This document shows, one piece after another, positions 32,901 to 43,219 of a stretch of 64,000 nt of DNA. Position 1 is the first letter of the stretch; every line of letters starts with the position of its first letter. The notes beneath the pieces are model-generated. The model had not been told where the DNA came from. It saw only the letters and a list, made by a program, of their open reading frames with translations, and searched no databases. The position numbers were made by a program, and so were the translations under genes. The stretch is from Blattamonas nauphoetae (lineage: Eukaryota; Preaxostyla; Oxymonadida): contig JARBJD010000063.1 of NCBI GenBank assembly GCA_033064195.1, positions 1 through 64,000 on the forward strand. Reading direction: 5' to 3'.

Positions 32901-33833
32901 AAGAAGAAATCTGAGCCAGCTCAGAAAGAGATAGAAGCACAAGAGTCGTTTGATGTTGAGAAAGTGGAGGAGTTCGGAGTGGATTGTTCGCATGGAGTGA
33001 TTCGGACAGATGGAAATGATGAATCTGGGTTTGGGTCTTCTCAGGACCATGCGACGCGGATGAACGGATCGTCGGGAGTGGTGGAGTTGCAATCGAGGAA
33101 GATGGGAGAGCTGGTGGAAGTGATGGCGTGCAATGGAGGGTTTGAAATCAGTTCGGCTCCGATGACGAACACTCTGTATTCGGTGTTGCACAAGGAACAC
33201 CGCGAGATTGGGAAGCGAGGGATTGGAGTTCAGATTGTGAATGGATTGAAGCATGTTGTGGCTCATCGAGGATGGAGTGATGTTCTGACTCGTCTGTCGT
33301 CTCACTGGATTCTGATTGATGGAAGTGGAAATGTGCAACTGAAACTGCAAATGAATGCCTCGGAAGCGGAACAGGAAGCAGCTGAGATGCACACCCAACA
33401 GCTGCAGCCACTCCCAAACTTGGAAATGATCCAAAATGATACTTCAAAACGGTCAGAAAACTCGGAGAAAGACAAAACAGGAATGAATGGGATGAGATGG
33501 CGCGCTCCTGAAGTTGTTTCTGGTGGAGGAAGTGCTGTGGATGGACAGAAAGCGTCAGTTTTTAGTCTTGGCCTGGTCTTGTGGGAAATTGAGACTGGTC
33601 AAGTTCCGTTTGGAGAACTGGATGCCGTGAATGCTCAGCGACAATCCGCGACTGGAATTGGACCGAAAATGGAATCGCTTCAGAACGAGGAGTTCATCGC
33701 TCTGATCCATCGTTGTGTTTCAGTTGATCCGAAACAACGTCCGACGCTTTCTGAGATTGGGGAGTTCCTTTCTTCTCATCCTGATGAAACGATTGGTGGA
33801 TCTGGAAACGAGATGAAGGAACCTGAACCGTAA
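29970..33833 (+). CDS. Family A beta-helix pseudokinase receptor, intact
   Basis: This open frame encodes 1287 aa. The signal peptide is 'MNTHLLLLLAGMMICSNSS'. The conserved N-terminal domain ends near residue 325, and beta-helix rungs ('GGAIYV', 'SNFTHCTG', 'CRFEDCS', 'GGGIAVF') continue to about 610. Sandwich-like repeats follow, then a short proline and acidic stalk ('PPVEPEEPEDPKK'). The membrane span is near residues 951-973 and is followed by RRRQKKK. The C-terminal lobe keeps 'RWRAPEVV' and 'VFSLGLVLWEIETG', but the catalytic loop reads 'TRLSSHWILID' and DFG is replaced, so phosphotransfer is not expected. It ends in 'GNEMKEPEP'. I chose the ATG that follows the -59 box and opens the signal peptide. 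Confidence 0.9.
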   Translation: MNTHLLLLLAGMMICSNSSILPHRLSSVLNSNSDFFNSKTGETLSISLQEGIYIGDNIEIAHRWMELTGEPSNENGNLKTKLTTSTESEVNWNSDNKMRHDFENCMFSLTNSTLSLKSMHFSLIDNSAERRHQKNEARAPRLTIVSSSMLTISSSRIEVSPWTCAIVISGSALEESGRESSVVISKSLLWNDVGSMRGVVETSSFASFGESVWVSIVGCSFDSSRILGNDGIGLSLTRAPRKSVESVERMSSSLIECSFVNMSSIECSHLPSLPHLDQKMLGCVVSLTSSHLSGSTIRDVNTVGCVLCSNSSFSSLLPSPHTECNTHTDSSEGTVLFPGSSTPEKFVDSDKYRFNDTSGNETTSAVFSNCHFTGIGYTAYYSPLYFSKYPGTISVLSCSFSGSHNISYGGAIYVKVEDQHNHTCFTLTSSNFTHCTGFSGAGAVHLEIVDDAVITSCRFEDCSVENDYSSGGAVFLEWCFSVDVSQKQVNVVDCFFADCYAVSRGAGICQLGGIPLSVVDTMFERCEALTTGYACSSGGGIAVFAKAALTVERTHFVNCTSAHLGGALTVYENAEVHISDILVQNCYSGTTGAVFIKRYQVADSLSLSHVYFVGNSIGDNTTVLTTFMGFPQQTPRFRDLAILHTDFTVMPTITLDDCFTNIIPDSVGMVTGVYNSQSGYLDPERLMDPEFNKIGPLLTAKPTVRMNERTGKMELEMKGMTPPISQEYEVTVKVDENEAETRLRMLFSNGVGTLVSGSDFTFPYKTGYTIISIVGVVPEPSSSSSSRMTNGITIPAVAWPFNLAVTPNYLSFTTPEKPSTLLSATSDLISNDPKFAYVIIHFNKEVNGSFDIVVLEEGKDVTITVSNLVEALGGESSKFIVVGDDRLLTHDTTYSIQSIVPTPGTDSPFVFMNDTITFHIPKSSYVPPVEPEEPEDPKKTKLAEVKKLLSWLIPLVACLLVGLVLAIIIIVLLRRRQKKKSEPAQKEIEAQESFDVEKVEEFGVDCSHGVIRTDGNDESGFGSSQDHATRMNGSSGVVELQSRKMGELVEVMACNGGFEISSAPMTNTLYSVLHKEHREIGKRGIGVQIVNGLKHVVAHRGWSDVLTRLSSHWILIDGSGNVQLKLQMNASEAEQEAAEMHTQQLQPLPNLEMIQNDTSKRSENSEKDKTGMNGMRWRAPEVVSGGGSAVDGQKASVFSLGLVLWEIETGQVPFGELDAVNAQRQSATGIGPKMESLQNEEFIALIHRCVSVDPKQRPTLSEIGEFLSSHPDETIGGSGNEMKEPEP

Positions 33834-34677
33834 CATCACTCCAACTCGTCGCTGATCCCATCTTGAAGACTCCTTCAGCATCTCACAAACTGTCCTCGAC
33901 ATGCTCCTTCACTTGATTTACACATCTCACCTCATCGCCTCCACTCTGGTTGGATTCACACAACACTTCTGCTGTTTGGTTCTCATTCAACGCACTTCAC
34001 ACACACACCCACTTCGGATGGAGACACTCGCTGTACAGTTTCATGTCACTCTCAACTATGCCTGCCAGTTCGTGTTTCCAACACCCTTTCTCGAATCGTG
34101 AATCGCTGCTTCTGCGCCAGACACTTTGTTCATCCCCGTCACCTTCGAAACGTCGATTCGATTGTTCGTTCACTCCACCGTGTTCAGTTTTGCTTTTGTG
34201 ATTCTGTCGTTTTGTTCATTCGTCATTCACGCTGTGGTCCCAACTGCATCGATGGTCATTCACTTCATTGTTGCTGTTTAGGTCCACTGGCTCATGTTTT
34301 GGAGACAGCGGGTTCGTGCTTGCTGTTGGCGATGGAGTCGATTGTTGATTGTCGTGCTCTCATCGTGTTCATGTGCTTTCTGACATCTTTTCTTTCTGAT
34401 TGATTATTGTCCTCATTCCAATCTCTTCTTCCATCTCTCTCCCCGCCGACTCTCTTTTGGGTTTCGGTTTGTGGATTGTTTGGAAGGATTGTTGGTTTGT
34501 GGAGTGACCTTCTCGCTTCTGTTTCCACCATTTCTCGTTTTGTGATTTCTTGAGCTATTTTTCTGAAATGTTTGTACCATTAAACACTATCTATGTGACT
34601 TCTTGATCGAATAAGCTCATTGGTTAGGTTAACTTACGTTGAATCTCGAAAGAGTTTTCATTTCAAGGAAAGGGTCT
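33834..34677. other. Intergenic spacer
   Basis: No gene or repeat is recognised. The stretch is rich in pyrimidines and has only short frames. Confidence 0.5.
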
Positions 34678-34736
34678 GATCAATCTCGCTCACACCTTCG
34701 CGGAAGCATTGTCATACGTTTCTTTGTTGAAGAATC
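34678..34736 (+). promoter_or_regulatory. Family A 5' box, GATCAA at -59
   Basis: AAAGGGTCTGATCAAT starts the box and TTGAAGAATC precedes the ATG. Confidence 0.65.
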
Positions 34737-37700
34737 ATGAACACACATTTTTTGCTACTGCTTACTGGCATGATGGTCTGTTTAAACTCGTCCATCTCGC
34801 CACACCGCCTCTCGTCTGTTCTCAACACCAACTCAGATTTTTTCAACTCTAAAGAATCTGAAAAGTTGTCTGTATCGTTGCAAGAAGGAATTTACATTGG
34901 GGACAACATTGATATTGCGCACAGATGGATGGAACTTACAGGGGAGCCATCGAAAGAAAATGGCGATTTGAAGACTGAACTGATTGCGACGTCTGAGTCA
35001 GAAATGAACTCGAAATCGGACGATAAAATGAGACATGACTTTGGAAGTTGCATGTTCTCATTGACAAACTCGACACTGTCATTGAAATGGATGGACTTTT
35101 CAATGATCGACAATTCTGCCGAAGGAAGACAACAAAAGAACGAAGCAAGATCACCAAGGCTGGCAATTGTTGCAAGCAGCATGCTGACGATATCTTCAAG
35201 CAGAATTGAAGTGTCGCGATGGACAAGTGCGATTGTGATTTCTCCTTCGACTTTGGAGGAATCAGGAAGAGAATCGTCAGTTGTGATTTCGAAGAGCTTG
35301 CTGTGGAATGATGTTGGGTCGATGCGTGGTGTTGTTGAAACATCGTCATTTGCATCCTTTGGAGTGTCAGTTTGGGTGTCGATTGTTGGATGTTCGTTTG
35401 ACTCTTCTCGGATTCTGGGAAACGACGGGATTGGCCTCTCACTGTCACGAACATCTCGACAGAATGTGGAATCGGTTGGAAGAATGTCGTCGTCGCTGAT
35501 TGGATGCTTGTTTGTGAACATGAGTTCGATTGGGACATCGAACAAGCCACGCCTTCGGCATTTGGATCAGAAGATGTTGGGATGTGTTGTCTCGCTGACA
35601 AGCTCGCATTTGTCGGGATCGACGATTCGGGACGTGAACACAGTCGGGTGCGTTTTGTGCTCGAATTCCTCCTTCTCCTCCCTCCTCCCCTCCCCCAACA
35701 CCGACCCAAACGAAGAACCAACAGTCATCCTTGCCGATGGATCTGAAGGAAAATTCGCGGATGGTGTCGCATATTACTGGACCAGCTCATTCGGAGATAA
35801 AGCAGCCTCCTTCACTCACTGCCACTTCACTGGCGGTAGCTATTCTGGAAGTCAACGCCCAATCGGATTGTATGATGTTGTCGGCCCTGTCTCCATCGTC
35901 TCCTGCTCCTTCACAAACTTTGCCTCGACTGGCAGCAACGGAGGAGCTGTGTGGGTCTACCGACCGACTAAGTTCGATCACACATGCTTAACTATCAAGT
36001 TGTCGAACTTCACGTCGTGGTCATCCACCAAGTTTGGAGGAGCGGTGTATGTTCGTGCTGTCGATGGCGTTCTCGTCGATTCGTGCTGCTTCGAGGAGTG
36101 CTCGACAACTGCTGATTTGTCGGAGGGAGGAGCGTTCTTTCTTGAAGGACTTGGAGCTGCCAACATCCCGCACTTCGAAGTGGTTGATTGTGTCATCGCA
36201 GGCTGCACCGCAACGAAATCCGGAGCTGGTGTTCATGTGTTTGGAACAGTCGATCTGAAAGTTGTTCGCACAAAGTTTGAACACTGCGAGTTGACGGCAG
36301 GATCTGCCCACACGCGTGGAGGAGGACTGAACGTGAACGGGCAGGTGACATTGACAGTGGAGGGAATTCACTTCATCGAATGCTCGTCCAGACACGCAGG
36401 AGGCGCCATTCACTCTGCAGCTCAGAAAGAGGTCAACATCTCCGACACTCTCGTGAAGGAGTGCTCGTCAGGAACAACAGGCGCAATCTGCATCTGCCGA
36501 ACAGGCGCTTCTGAGCCTGTTTCGTTCTCGCATGTGTACTTGGTTGGGAATTCTGTTGGTGACGACACCACTTTCTTCACTGCGGAAGTATATTTCGGAG
36601 AGGATGCAACCAAGTTCCCTGATATTGCATTCTTGTACCCAGACTTCACTGTCGAGCCCACCATCGAATTTGAAGATTGTTTCACCACCATCACTCCTGA
36701 CTCAACTGGGATGATCATGGGAAGAACGAAACTTGAGTCTGGTTTGTATGACCCTGAACGAATTTACGATGATGAGTTCAACAAGATTGGTCCACTTCTG
36801 ACAGCGACACCAACAGCGAGAGTGAATGAAAAGACAGGAAAGATTGAGTTGGAGATTCAGGGGAAGACACCACTGACATCGCAGGAATATGAAGTGACAA
36901 TGAAAGATGAGGATGGAACAGAAACAAGATTCAGAATGCTGTTCTCGGATGGAACTGGGATTCCGGTGTCTGGGTCAGATGTCAATTTGAAATACAACAC
37001 AAACTACACGATCATCTCGATTGTGGGAATTGTTGCTGGATATTCTTCTTCTCGAATGACGAATGGAATCACCATCCCTGCCATTGCGTGGTCGTTCCAC
37101 CTCGCCGCAACTCCCAACATCCTCTCCTTCACCACACCAGAGGAACCTTCGATCACGCCGCCAGAACCACCAGTCACCCCACCTGAAACACCCTCCTTCT
37201 CCACCCTCCAAGCCGCGACAGCGCATCTCATCAAATCCGACCCCCAATCAGCGTTTGTTGTTCTGCTCTTCGACAACGAAGTGTGTGGATCGTACGACTT
37301 TGTTGTTTTGGAAGAAGGGAAACCTGTGACACTCACAATCACCGCCGAAACAAGCTCCATTTCAGGAGAAACGAATGAGTTCAAAGTGATTGGAAATGGG
37401 AAACTTCTGACTCACGACACAACATACACCATCGAATCACTGACGCCCACACCGAACACTGACTCGCCGACAGATGTGCGGATGAACAGAACTGTTACCT
37501 TCCACATTCCTAAATCGTCAGCTGGGAACAACAAAAGCCAATTGTCGCCGGAAACGAAGAAGCGGTTGAGCTGGCTGATTCCGCTGGTTGCGTGTCTGCT
37601 CGTTGCACTCCTCGTCGCCATCATCATCGTCGTCCTCCTTCGCCGACGAAAACAGAAGAAGAATGCTTTGCCAGCTCAGACAGAGATGGAAGCGCAGGAG

Positions 37701-38561
37701 CAGGTCGTGTATGAAGAGAAGGTCGATGTTCTCGCAGACGACCCGACGAGGGATGTCTTCAGTGGCGAAGACAGAAGTCATTCGGCATTCGACGCGTCGA
37801 GCGCACTCCCAACCAACCGCAATCCGTCCTCTCGTGGAGAGAACTCAAAATCCATGACAAATGGGGATCTGGTGGAAGTGATGGCGTGCAGTGGAGGGTT
37901 CGAAGTGTCTGTTGTTGGAGATTACACGACACTGTATTCAGTGCTGCACAAAGAGAAAAGGGAAATTGGGAAGCGAATGATTGGACTGCAGGTGGTGAAT
38001 GGACTGAAAGCGGTTCTTGCGAATCGTCAATCGAGTGATGTTGTGACTCGACTGTCGTCTCACTGGATTCTGGTTGACTCTGCTGGGAATGTTCAACTGA
38101 AACTTGAAATGAACGCAGCCGAAGCGGAACTGGAAGCAGCTCAGACGAAACGTCAAGATGGAGGATTGGATGGGAATGGAACCGTTCAAAACCTTTCGAA
38201 GGATGTGGAGCAGGCAGGAATGGATGGCCTTCGCTGGCGAGCACCTGAAGTGGTGGCAGGTGGAGGAAGTACTGTGGATGGACACAAGGCGGCAGTTTTT
38301 AGTCTTGGCCTGGTCTTGTGGGAAATCGAGACTGGTCAAGTTCCGTTTGGGGAACTGGATGCCGTGAATGCTCAGCGACAATCGGGAACAGGAATTGGAC
38401 CGAAAATGGAATCGCTTCAGAACGAGGAGTTCATCGCTCTGATTCTTCAGTGTGTGTCAGCGAATCCAGAACAACGCCCTTCGCTTTCTGAAATTGGGGA
38501 GTTCCTCTCTTCTCACCCTGAAGACTCGAACACTCAGTCTCACAACGACATGAAGGAATAG
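34737..38561 (+). CDS. Family A beta-helix pseudokinase receptor, intact
   Basis: This open frame encodes 1274 aa with the same plan as the genes at 21104 and 29970. It has a signal peptide ('MNTHFLLLLTGMMVCLNSS'), the conserved N-terminal domain, beta-helix rungs ('GGAVWVYR', 'SNFTSWSSTKFGGAVYV', 'GGGLNVNG'), and sandwich-like repeats with a proline-rich linker ('ITPPEPPVTPPETPS'). The membrane span is near 946-970, followed by RRRK. The cytoplasmic end 'LVEVMACSGGFEVSVVGDY' and the pseudokinase lobe are closest to the gene at 21104, whereas the upstream half resembles the gene at 39511. That pattern suggests exchange between paralogues. Catalytic HRD and DFG residues are absent. Confidence 0.9.
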   Translation: MNTHFLLLLTGMMVCLNSSISPHRLSSVLNTNSDFFNSKESEKLSVSLQEGIYIGDNIDIAHRWMELTGEPSKENGDLKTELIATSESEMNSKSDDKMRHDFGSCMFSLTNSTLSLKWMDFSMIDNSAEGRQQKNEARSPRLAIVASSMLTISSSRIEVSRWTSAIVISPSTLEESGRESSVVISKSLLWNDVGSMRGVVETSSFASFGVSVWVSIVGCSFDSSRILGNDGIGLSLSRTSRQNVESVGRMSSSLIGCLFVNMSSIGTSNKPRLRHLDQKMLGCVVSLTSSHLSGSTIRDVNTVGCVLCSNSSFSSLLPSPNTDPNEEPTVILADGSEGKFADGVAYYWTSSFGDKAASFTHCHFTGGSYSGSQRPIGLYDVVGPVSIVSCSFTNFASTGSNGGAVWVYRPTKFDHTCLTIKLSNFTSWSSTKFGGAVYVRAVDGVLVDSCCFEECSTTADLSEGGAFFLEGLGAANIPHFEVVDCVIAGCTATKSGAGVHVFGTVDLKVVRTKFEHCELTAGSAHTRGGGLNVNGQVTLTVEGIHFIECSSRHAGGAIHSAAQKEVNISDTLVKECSSGTTGAICICRTGASEPVSFSHVYLVGNSVGDDTTFFTAEVYFGEDATKFPDIAFLYPDFTVEPTIEFEDCFTTITPDSTGMIMGRTKLESGLYDPERIYDDEFNKIGPLLTATPTARVNEKTGKIELEIQGKTPLTSQEYEVTMKDEDGTETRFRMLFSDGTGIPVSGSDVNLKYNTNYTIISIVGIVAGYSSSRMTNGITIPAIAWSFHLAATPNILSFTTPEEPSITPPEPPVTPPETPSFSTLQAATAHLIKSDPQSAFVVLLFDNEVCGSYDFVVLEEGKPVTLTITAETSSISGETNEFKVIGNGKLLTHDTTYTIESLTPTPNTDSPTDVRMNRTVTFHIPKSSAGNNKSQLSPETKKRLSWLIPLVACLLVALLVAIIIVVLLRRRKQKKNALPAQTEMEAQEQVVYEEKVDVLADDPTRDVFSGEDRSHSAFDASSALPTNRNPSSRGENSKSMTNGDLVEVMACSGGFEVSVVGDYTTLYSVLHKEKREIGKRMIGLQVVNGLKAVLANRQSSDVVTRLSSHWILVDSAGNVQLKLEMNAAEAELEAAQTKRQDGGLDGNGTVQNLSKDVEQAGMDGLRWRAPEVVAGGGSTVDGHKAAVFSLGLVLWEIETGQVPFGELDAVNAQRQSGTGIGPKMESLQNEEFIALILQCVSANPEQRPSLSEIGEFLSSHPEDSNTQSHNDMKE

Positions 38562-39451
38562 ACACGAACTCATCAGATCAAACCATCATTTTCACTCACC
38601 CATGATTCACCGCAAAGCTCACCTCACGCTGAATCATTCTCTCCACACTTCACATTCAACTATTTCTTCACACTCATCCCACACTCTTCTTCTTTCTCTG
38701 TTTTCTCGTCTTTTTTCCACCACAATCAATTCATGGTTCCATCTCACACATTGTCTTTCAAACACACTTTATTCTTGGTCCTTCTCTGACATCATCTCTG
38801 CGGGATCTTGCATCCATCGCGCGAAGTCAGCCTTCGTTCGAGCACTCCACATGTGAATGATCACACCACCCACACGTCTCAACAGGAACGAGATGTGAAA
38901 TTCACGTCGCACTCAACTGCTTATGTCAGTCTCACCATGTTGTCATTCTCTTCTCCATCGACATTCGCATGTTCTTCGATGACACTTCGTCCAACCACGT
39001 CGCATTGTCAATCAGCAACAATCGACAGTCCATCTCTCACCACGTTCCTCTTTCCGCCATCCCCTCTTTTTCTCGAGAGTGACACTCTTCGTTTGATGTG
39101 CCCGTTCTTCAATTCTTTCCTCTGTTCGGTTTCTTGAATGAAGGGTCACCACTTCATTCTCACATCAAATCAGATTCTTCATTTTCCTCACCTCTTCTTC
39201 AGTATCATCGTCACTCGTTGATTTGTCATCTCGCATGTCGCATCAGACACTCACTAGCTCCGCTTCTGCCTGCTTGTCTCACTCTGAATGGTCGGAGTGT
39301 GGCTGGTTTGTGGAAGCTTTCTCACGTTTGGAGCAAGATGTGAGACCCACCACTGTTTCGTGTCATTTTTTCACATCACCTTTTTGGAAGGAATCATCTA
39401 AATACAGAATTGAAAAGACTCATCGTGTCAAGAAATTCAGATAAAGGGTCT
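38562..39451. other. Intergenic with conserved upstream block (39228-39388)
   Basis: The block is shared with 29560-29720 and inverted 20219-20362. A conserved frame in it encodes 'MSHQTLTSSASACLSHSEW', but conservation is at the nucleotide level, so this is a possible upstream ORF at most. Confidence 0.6.
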
Positions 39452-39510
39452 GATCAATTTCTCTCTGTCGTTTGTGGCAGCATTGTTGGACATTTCTGTC
39501 TTGAACAATC
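39452..39510 (+). promoter_or_regulatory. Family A 5' box, GATCAA at -59
   Basis: It is nearly identical to the box at 29911, including TTTGTGGCAGCATTGTT. Confidence 0.65.
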
Positions 39511-42500
39511 ATGAACACACAATTTTTGCTACTGCTTACTGGCGTATGGGTCTGTTCGAACTCATCCATATTGCCGCACCGCCTCTCCTCTGTTCTGAAA
39601 ACAAACTCAGACTTTGTCAACTCTAAAACCGGTGAAATTTTGTCTATAGCGTTGCAAGAAGGAATATACATTGGGGACAACATTGATATTGCCCACAGAT
39701 GGATGGAACTGACAGGAGAGCCATCGAACGAATCTAACTATCTGCAGATTGGACTGATTGCTTCGTCCGAGTCAGAAATGAACAGGAATTCAGATGATAG
39801 AAAGAATCAGAACGTTGAAAATTGCATGTTCTCTTTGACAAACTCAACACTGTCATTGAAATGGATGGACTTTTCAATGATCGACAATTCTGCCGAAGGA
39901 AGACAACAGATGAACGACGCAAGATCACCAAGGCTGGCAATTGTATCAAGCAGCATGCTGACGATATCTTCAAGCAGAATTGAAGTGTCGCGATGGACAA
40001 GTGCGATTGTGATTTCTCCTTCGACTTTGGAGGAATCAGGAAGAGAATCGTCAGTTGTGATTTCGAAGAGCTTGCTGTGGAATGATGTTGGGTCGATGCG
40101 TGGTGTTGTTGAAACATCGTCATTTGCATCCTTTGGAGTGTCAGTTTGGGTGTCGATTGTTGGATGTTCGTTTGACTCTTCTCGGATTCTGGGAAACGAC
40201 GGGATTGGCCTCTCACTGTCACGAACATCTCGACAGAATGTGGAATCGGTTGGAAGAATGTCGTCGTCGCTGATTGGCTGCTGGTTTGTGAACATGAGTT
40301 CGATTGGGTGTTCGCACTCGCCACGCCTTCGACATTTGGATCAGAAGATGTTGGGATGTGTTGTATCGCTGACAAGCTCGCATTTGTCGGGATCGACGAT
40401 TCGGGACGTGAACACTGTCGGGTGCGTTTTGTGCTCGAATTCCTCCTTCTCCTCCCTTCTCCCCTCTCCCAACGCCGACCCAAAACCAACTGCCGACCCG
40501 CATGGCGAATACACTTCTCACCACAGTGACTGGATGTCGCTGTGAGAAGTGTTCGATCAACCCTGGAGCTATGCACCCATATGGCGGAGGAATGGACATC
40601 ACTTTCGGATATGCGTCGGAAGCGACAGTGTCCGATTTGTATTTTGAAGAGTGTACAAATACTCGCGATGCAGGCGGACTTTATCTTAGTGATGTTCGAA
40701 GCATGCATACGGTCACCTCTCTCTCGTTCAAAGCGTGCTCAGCACACCATCCGGAATCTCATCTTGGAGAAGGAGGAGGAATGGTGATCCACATTTCCAA
40801 CACAGACGGGAACGTTCTCTCTGTCTCGTACCTCAAGTTCGAAGATTGCTCAGCAAACAATCAGGGAGGAGGATTGCGTGCCCATACGGATAGACTGTCA
40901 CTCACAATCGAAGACAGTGAGTTCATCAGATGCCATCAAACAAGTCCTGTTCTTTATAATGAACGAGGAGGTGGTCTCTACGCGGATTCTTATGGAAAGA
41001 CTCTCACCGTGAAGAACTGTCAGTTCATCGATTGTTCATCAGCCGTCCGTGGCGGAGCGCTGTTTGGGTGGATGGGCGAGTTTGAGATGTCAGACTGTCT
41101 CGTCAAGAATTGTCACTCGGAATCGACAGGAGCAGTCTGCATCCTTCCGTACGTAGATTCTCCGATCACCTTCAAGGGCATTCTCTTCGTTGGGAACACA
41201 GTGAGTGACACTCCAGCATATTTCAACAAACACGAATCGATGAAAAACGCAGTTCAGTTTGCAGACTTTCTGATCGAGGACGAGAAGGAGCAAAATCCTA
41301 CAGAAGTATCAATCACTGATTGTTGGACCACAACCACACCGAACAGCGTAGGAATGTACACAACCATATATCAAGGCAAAACGTATCAACAATACAATCG
41401 GGTGGATCTCCCTGCGTTCCACAAGATGGGACCGTTCCTGACACACCAAGTGGAAGCATTGTTTGATGCGACTTCTGGAAGAATTGATCTGAAGGTTCAG
41501 GGGAAGGTTCCACTCGATTCGCAGATTTATGAAGTGACACTGACAGAAGCAGGGGGAAACTCTGAACTGACTGGACAACTGAAATTCGTGAATGGGGTTG
41601 GCTCACTGCTGCCGTCATCGAATCTAAATCTGAAGTTCTCGACAGCATACACAATCACAAAGATCGTCGGTGTGGTCCCCTTGTCCTCTGAGTCCAACGC
41701 CATCGACATCACCGCCGAAGCGTGGGCCTTCAACCTCGCTGAGACCACATCCTTCCTCTCCTTTTCCACTCCCGCTCAACCACCCATCCTTCTCGCTTCC
41801 ACAGCCCATCTGACTGATGCCAGCCAGCCATTCGCTTTTGTCATCCTCCTATTCGATCAGAAAGTGAGTGGGTCGTACGACATTGTTGTGGAGGAGCGAG
41901 GGAAGGACGAGACAATCACTGTGACAGTTATCGGACCGTCCTTCGAAGGAGAGAGCGAGAACTTCCGCGTTGTGGGTGAAGATCGTTTTCTGACACACGA
42001 CACAACATACACAATCAAGTCGCTCTCTCCAACACCAGGAACTGAGTACACAACAACATCAGTTGGAATGATCGACACCGTCACATTCTCAATTCCCAAA
42101 TCGTCGTATGTTCCTCCTGAAGAACCAACTGACCCAGAAGACCCAACCGATCCAGAACCTGAAGATCCCAAAGACCCAAAGAAATCGATGTCGCCTGAAA
42201 CGAAGGCATTGCTGAGCTGGCTGATTCCGCTTGTTGCGTGTCTGCTCTTAACAGTCATCGTCCTCGTCATCGTACTTGTGCTGGTGTATCGAAGGAAGAA
42301 GAACACCGAGCCAGCTCAGAAAGAGATGGAGGCACAAGACCAGGTGTATGTGGAGGACAAGATGGAAGTGGTTGAAGTGGAATACACAAACAGAGTGATT
42401 AAGTCAGACGGGCTTGGGGAGCCATCGGGAGGGTCGTCGGATGAACGATCGACAACGACACTCGAATCGCGAGGAGGTTTGGAGGGTCGGGAGAAAGAGT

Positions 42501-43219
42501 GGGTGGAGGTGATGGCGTGCAGTGGAGGGTTTGAAATCAGTTCGACACCGATGAACGACACGCTGTATTCTGTGTTGCACAAGGAACATCGAGAGATTGG
42601 GAAGCGAGGAGTTGGAGTTCAGATTGTGAATGGATTGAAGCAAGTTGTGGCAACTCGAGGATGGAGTGATGTTCTGACTCGTCTTTCGTCTCACTGGATT
42701 CTGATTGACACATCTGGGAATGTCCAACTGAAACTTGAAATGAATGCATCAGAAGCAGAACAGGAAGCAGCCCTAACACAAATGCAAAACCCGAACAGGG
42801 GTGGAACTGAGAAAGAACAAACCATGACTGAAGAAAGCGCACGCACCGAAACATCGACCAAAGACAAGACGGGAATGGATAGTCTTCGATGGCGAGCGCC
42901 TGAAGTGGTGGGATCAGGTGTTGGAGGAGAAGTGGATGGTGAGAAAGCGTCAGTTTTTAGTCTTGGCCTTGTGTTGTGGGAAATTGAGACTGGTCAAGTT
43001 CCGTTTGGAGAACTGGATGCTGTGAATGCTCAGCGACAATCGGGAACAGGAATTGGACCGAAAATGGAATCACTTGAGAACGAAGAATTCATCTCTCTGA
43101 TCCATCGTTGTGTTTCAGTTGATCCGAAAGACCGTCCAACTCTTTCTGAGATCGGAGAGTTCCTCTCTTCTCATCCTGATGAAACGATTGGTGGATCTGG
43201 AAACGAGATGAAAGAATGA
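39511..43219 (+). pseudogene. Family A receptor with one frame change
   Basis: The N-terminal frame (39511-40545) carries 'MNTQFLLLLTGVWVCSNSS' and the conserved domain through 'SNSSFSSLLPSPNADP'. The remainder (40502-43219) reads one base later. It contains beta-helix rungs unlike those of its sisters ('GGGMDITFGYASEATVSDLYF', 'GGGLRAHTD', 'GGALFGW'), a proline and acidic stalk ('PEEPTDPEDPTDPEPEDP'), the membrane span, RRKK and the pseudokinase lobe ending in 'GNEMKE'. The shift lies near 40500. A small indel would cause it; no convincing GT-AG intron fits. Because the rungs change character exactly here, the gene may be a recombinant of two paralogues. Confidence 0.85.

Noticed and set aside
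14253-40295. Long antisense frames over every family A 5' region (for example 14611-15408, 19294-20115, 34892-35545)
   Set aside because: They recur because the sense strand is conserved at the DNA level. They lack start context, domains and any sign of coding constraint in their own frame.
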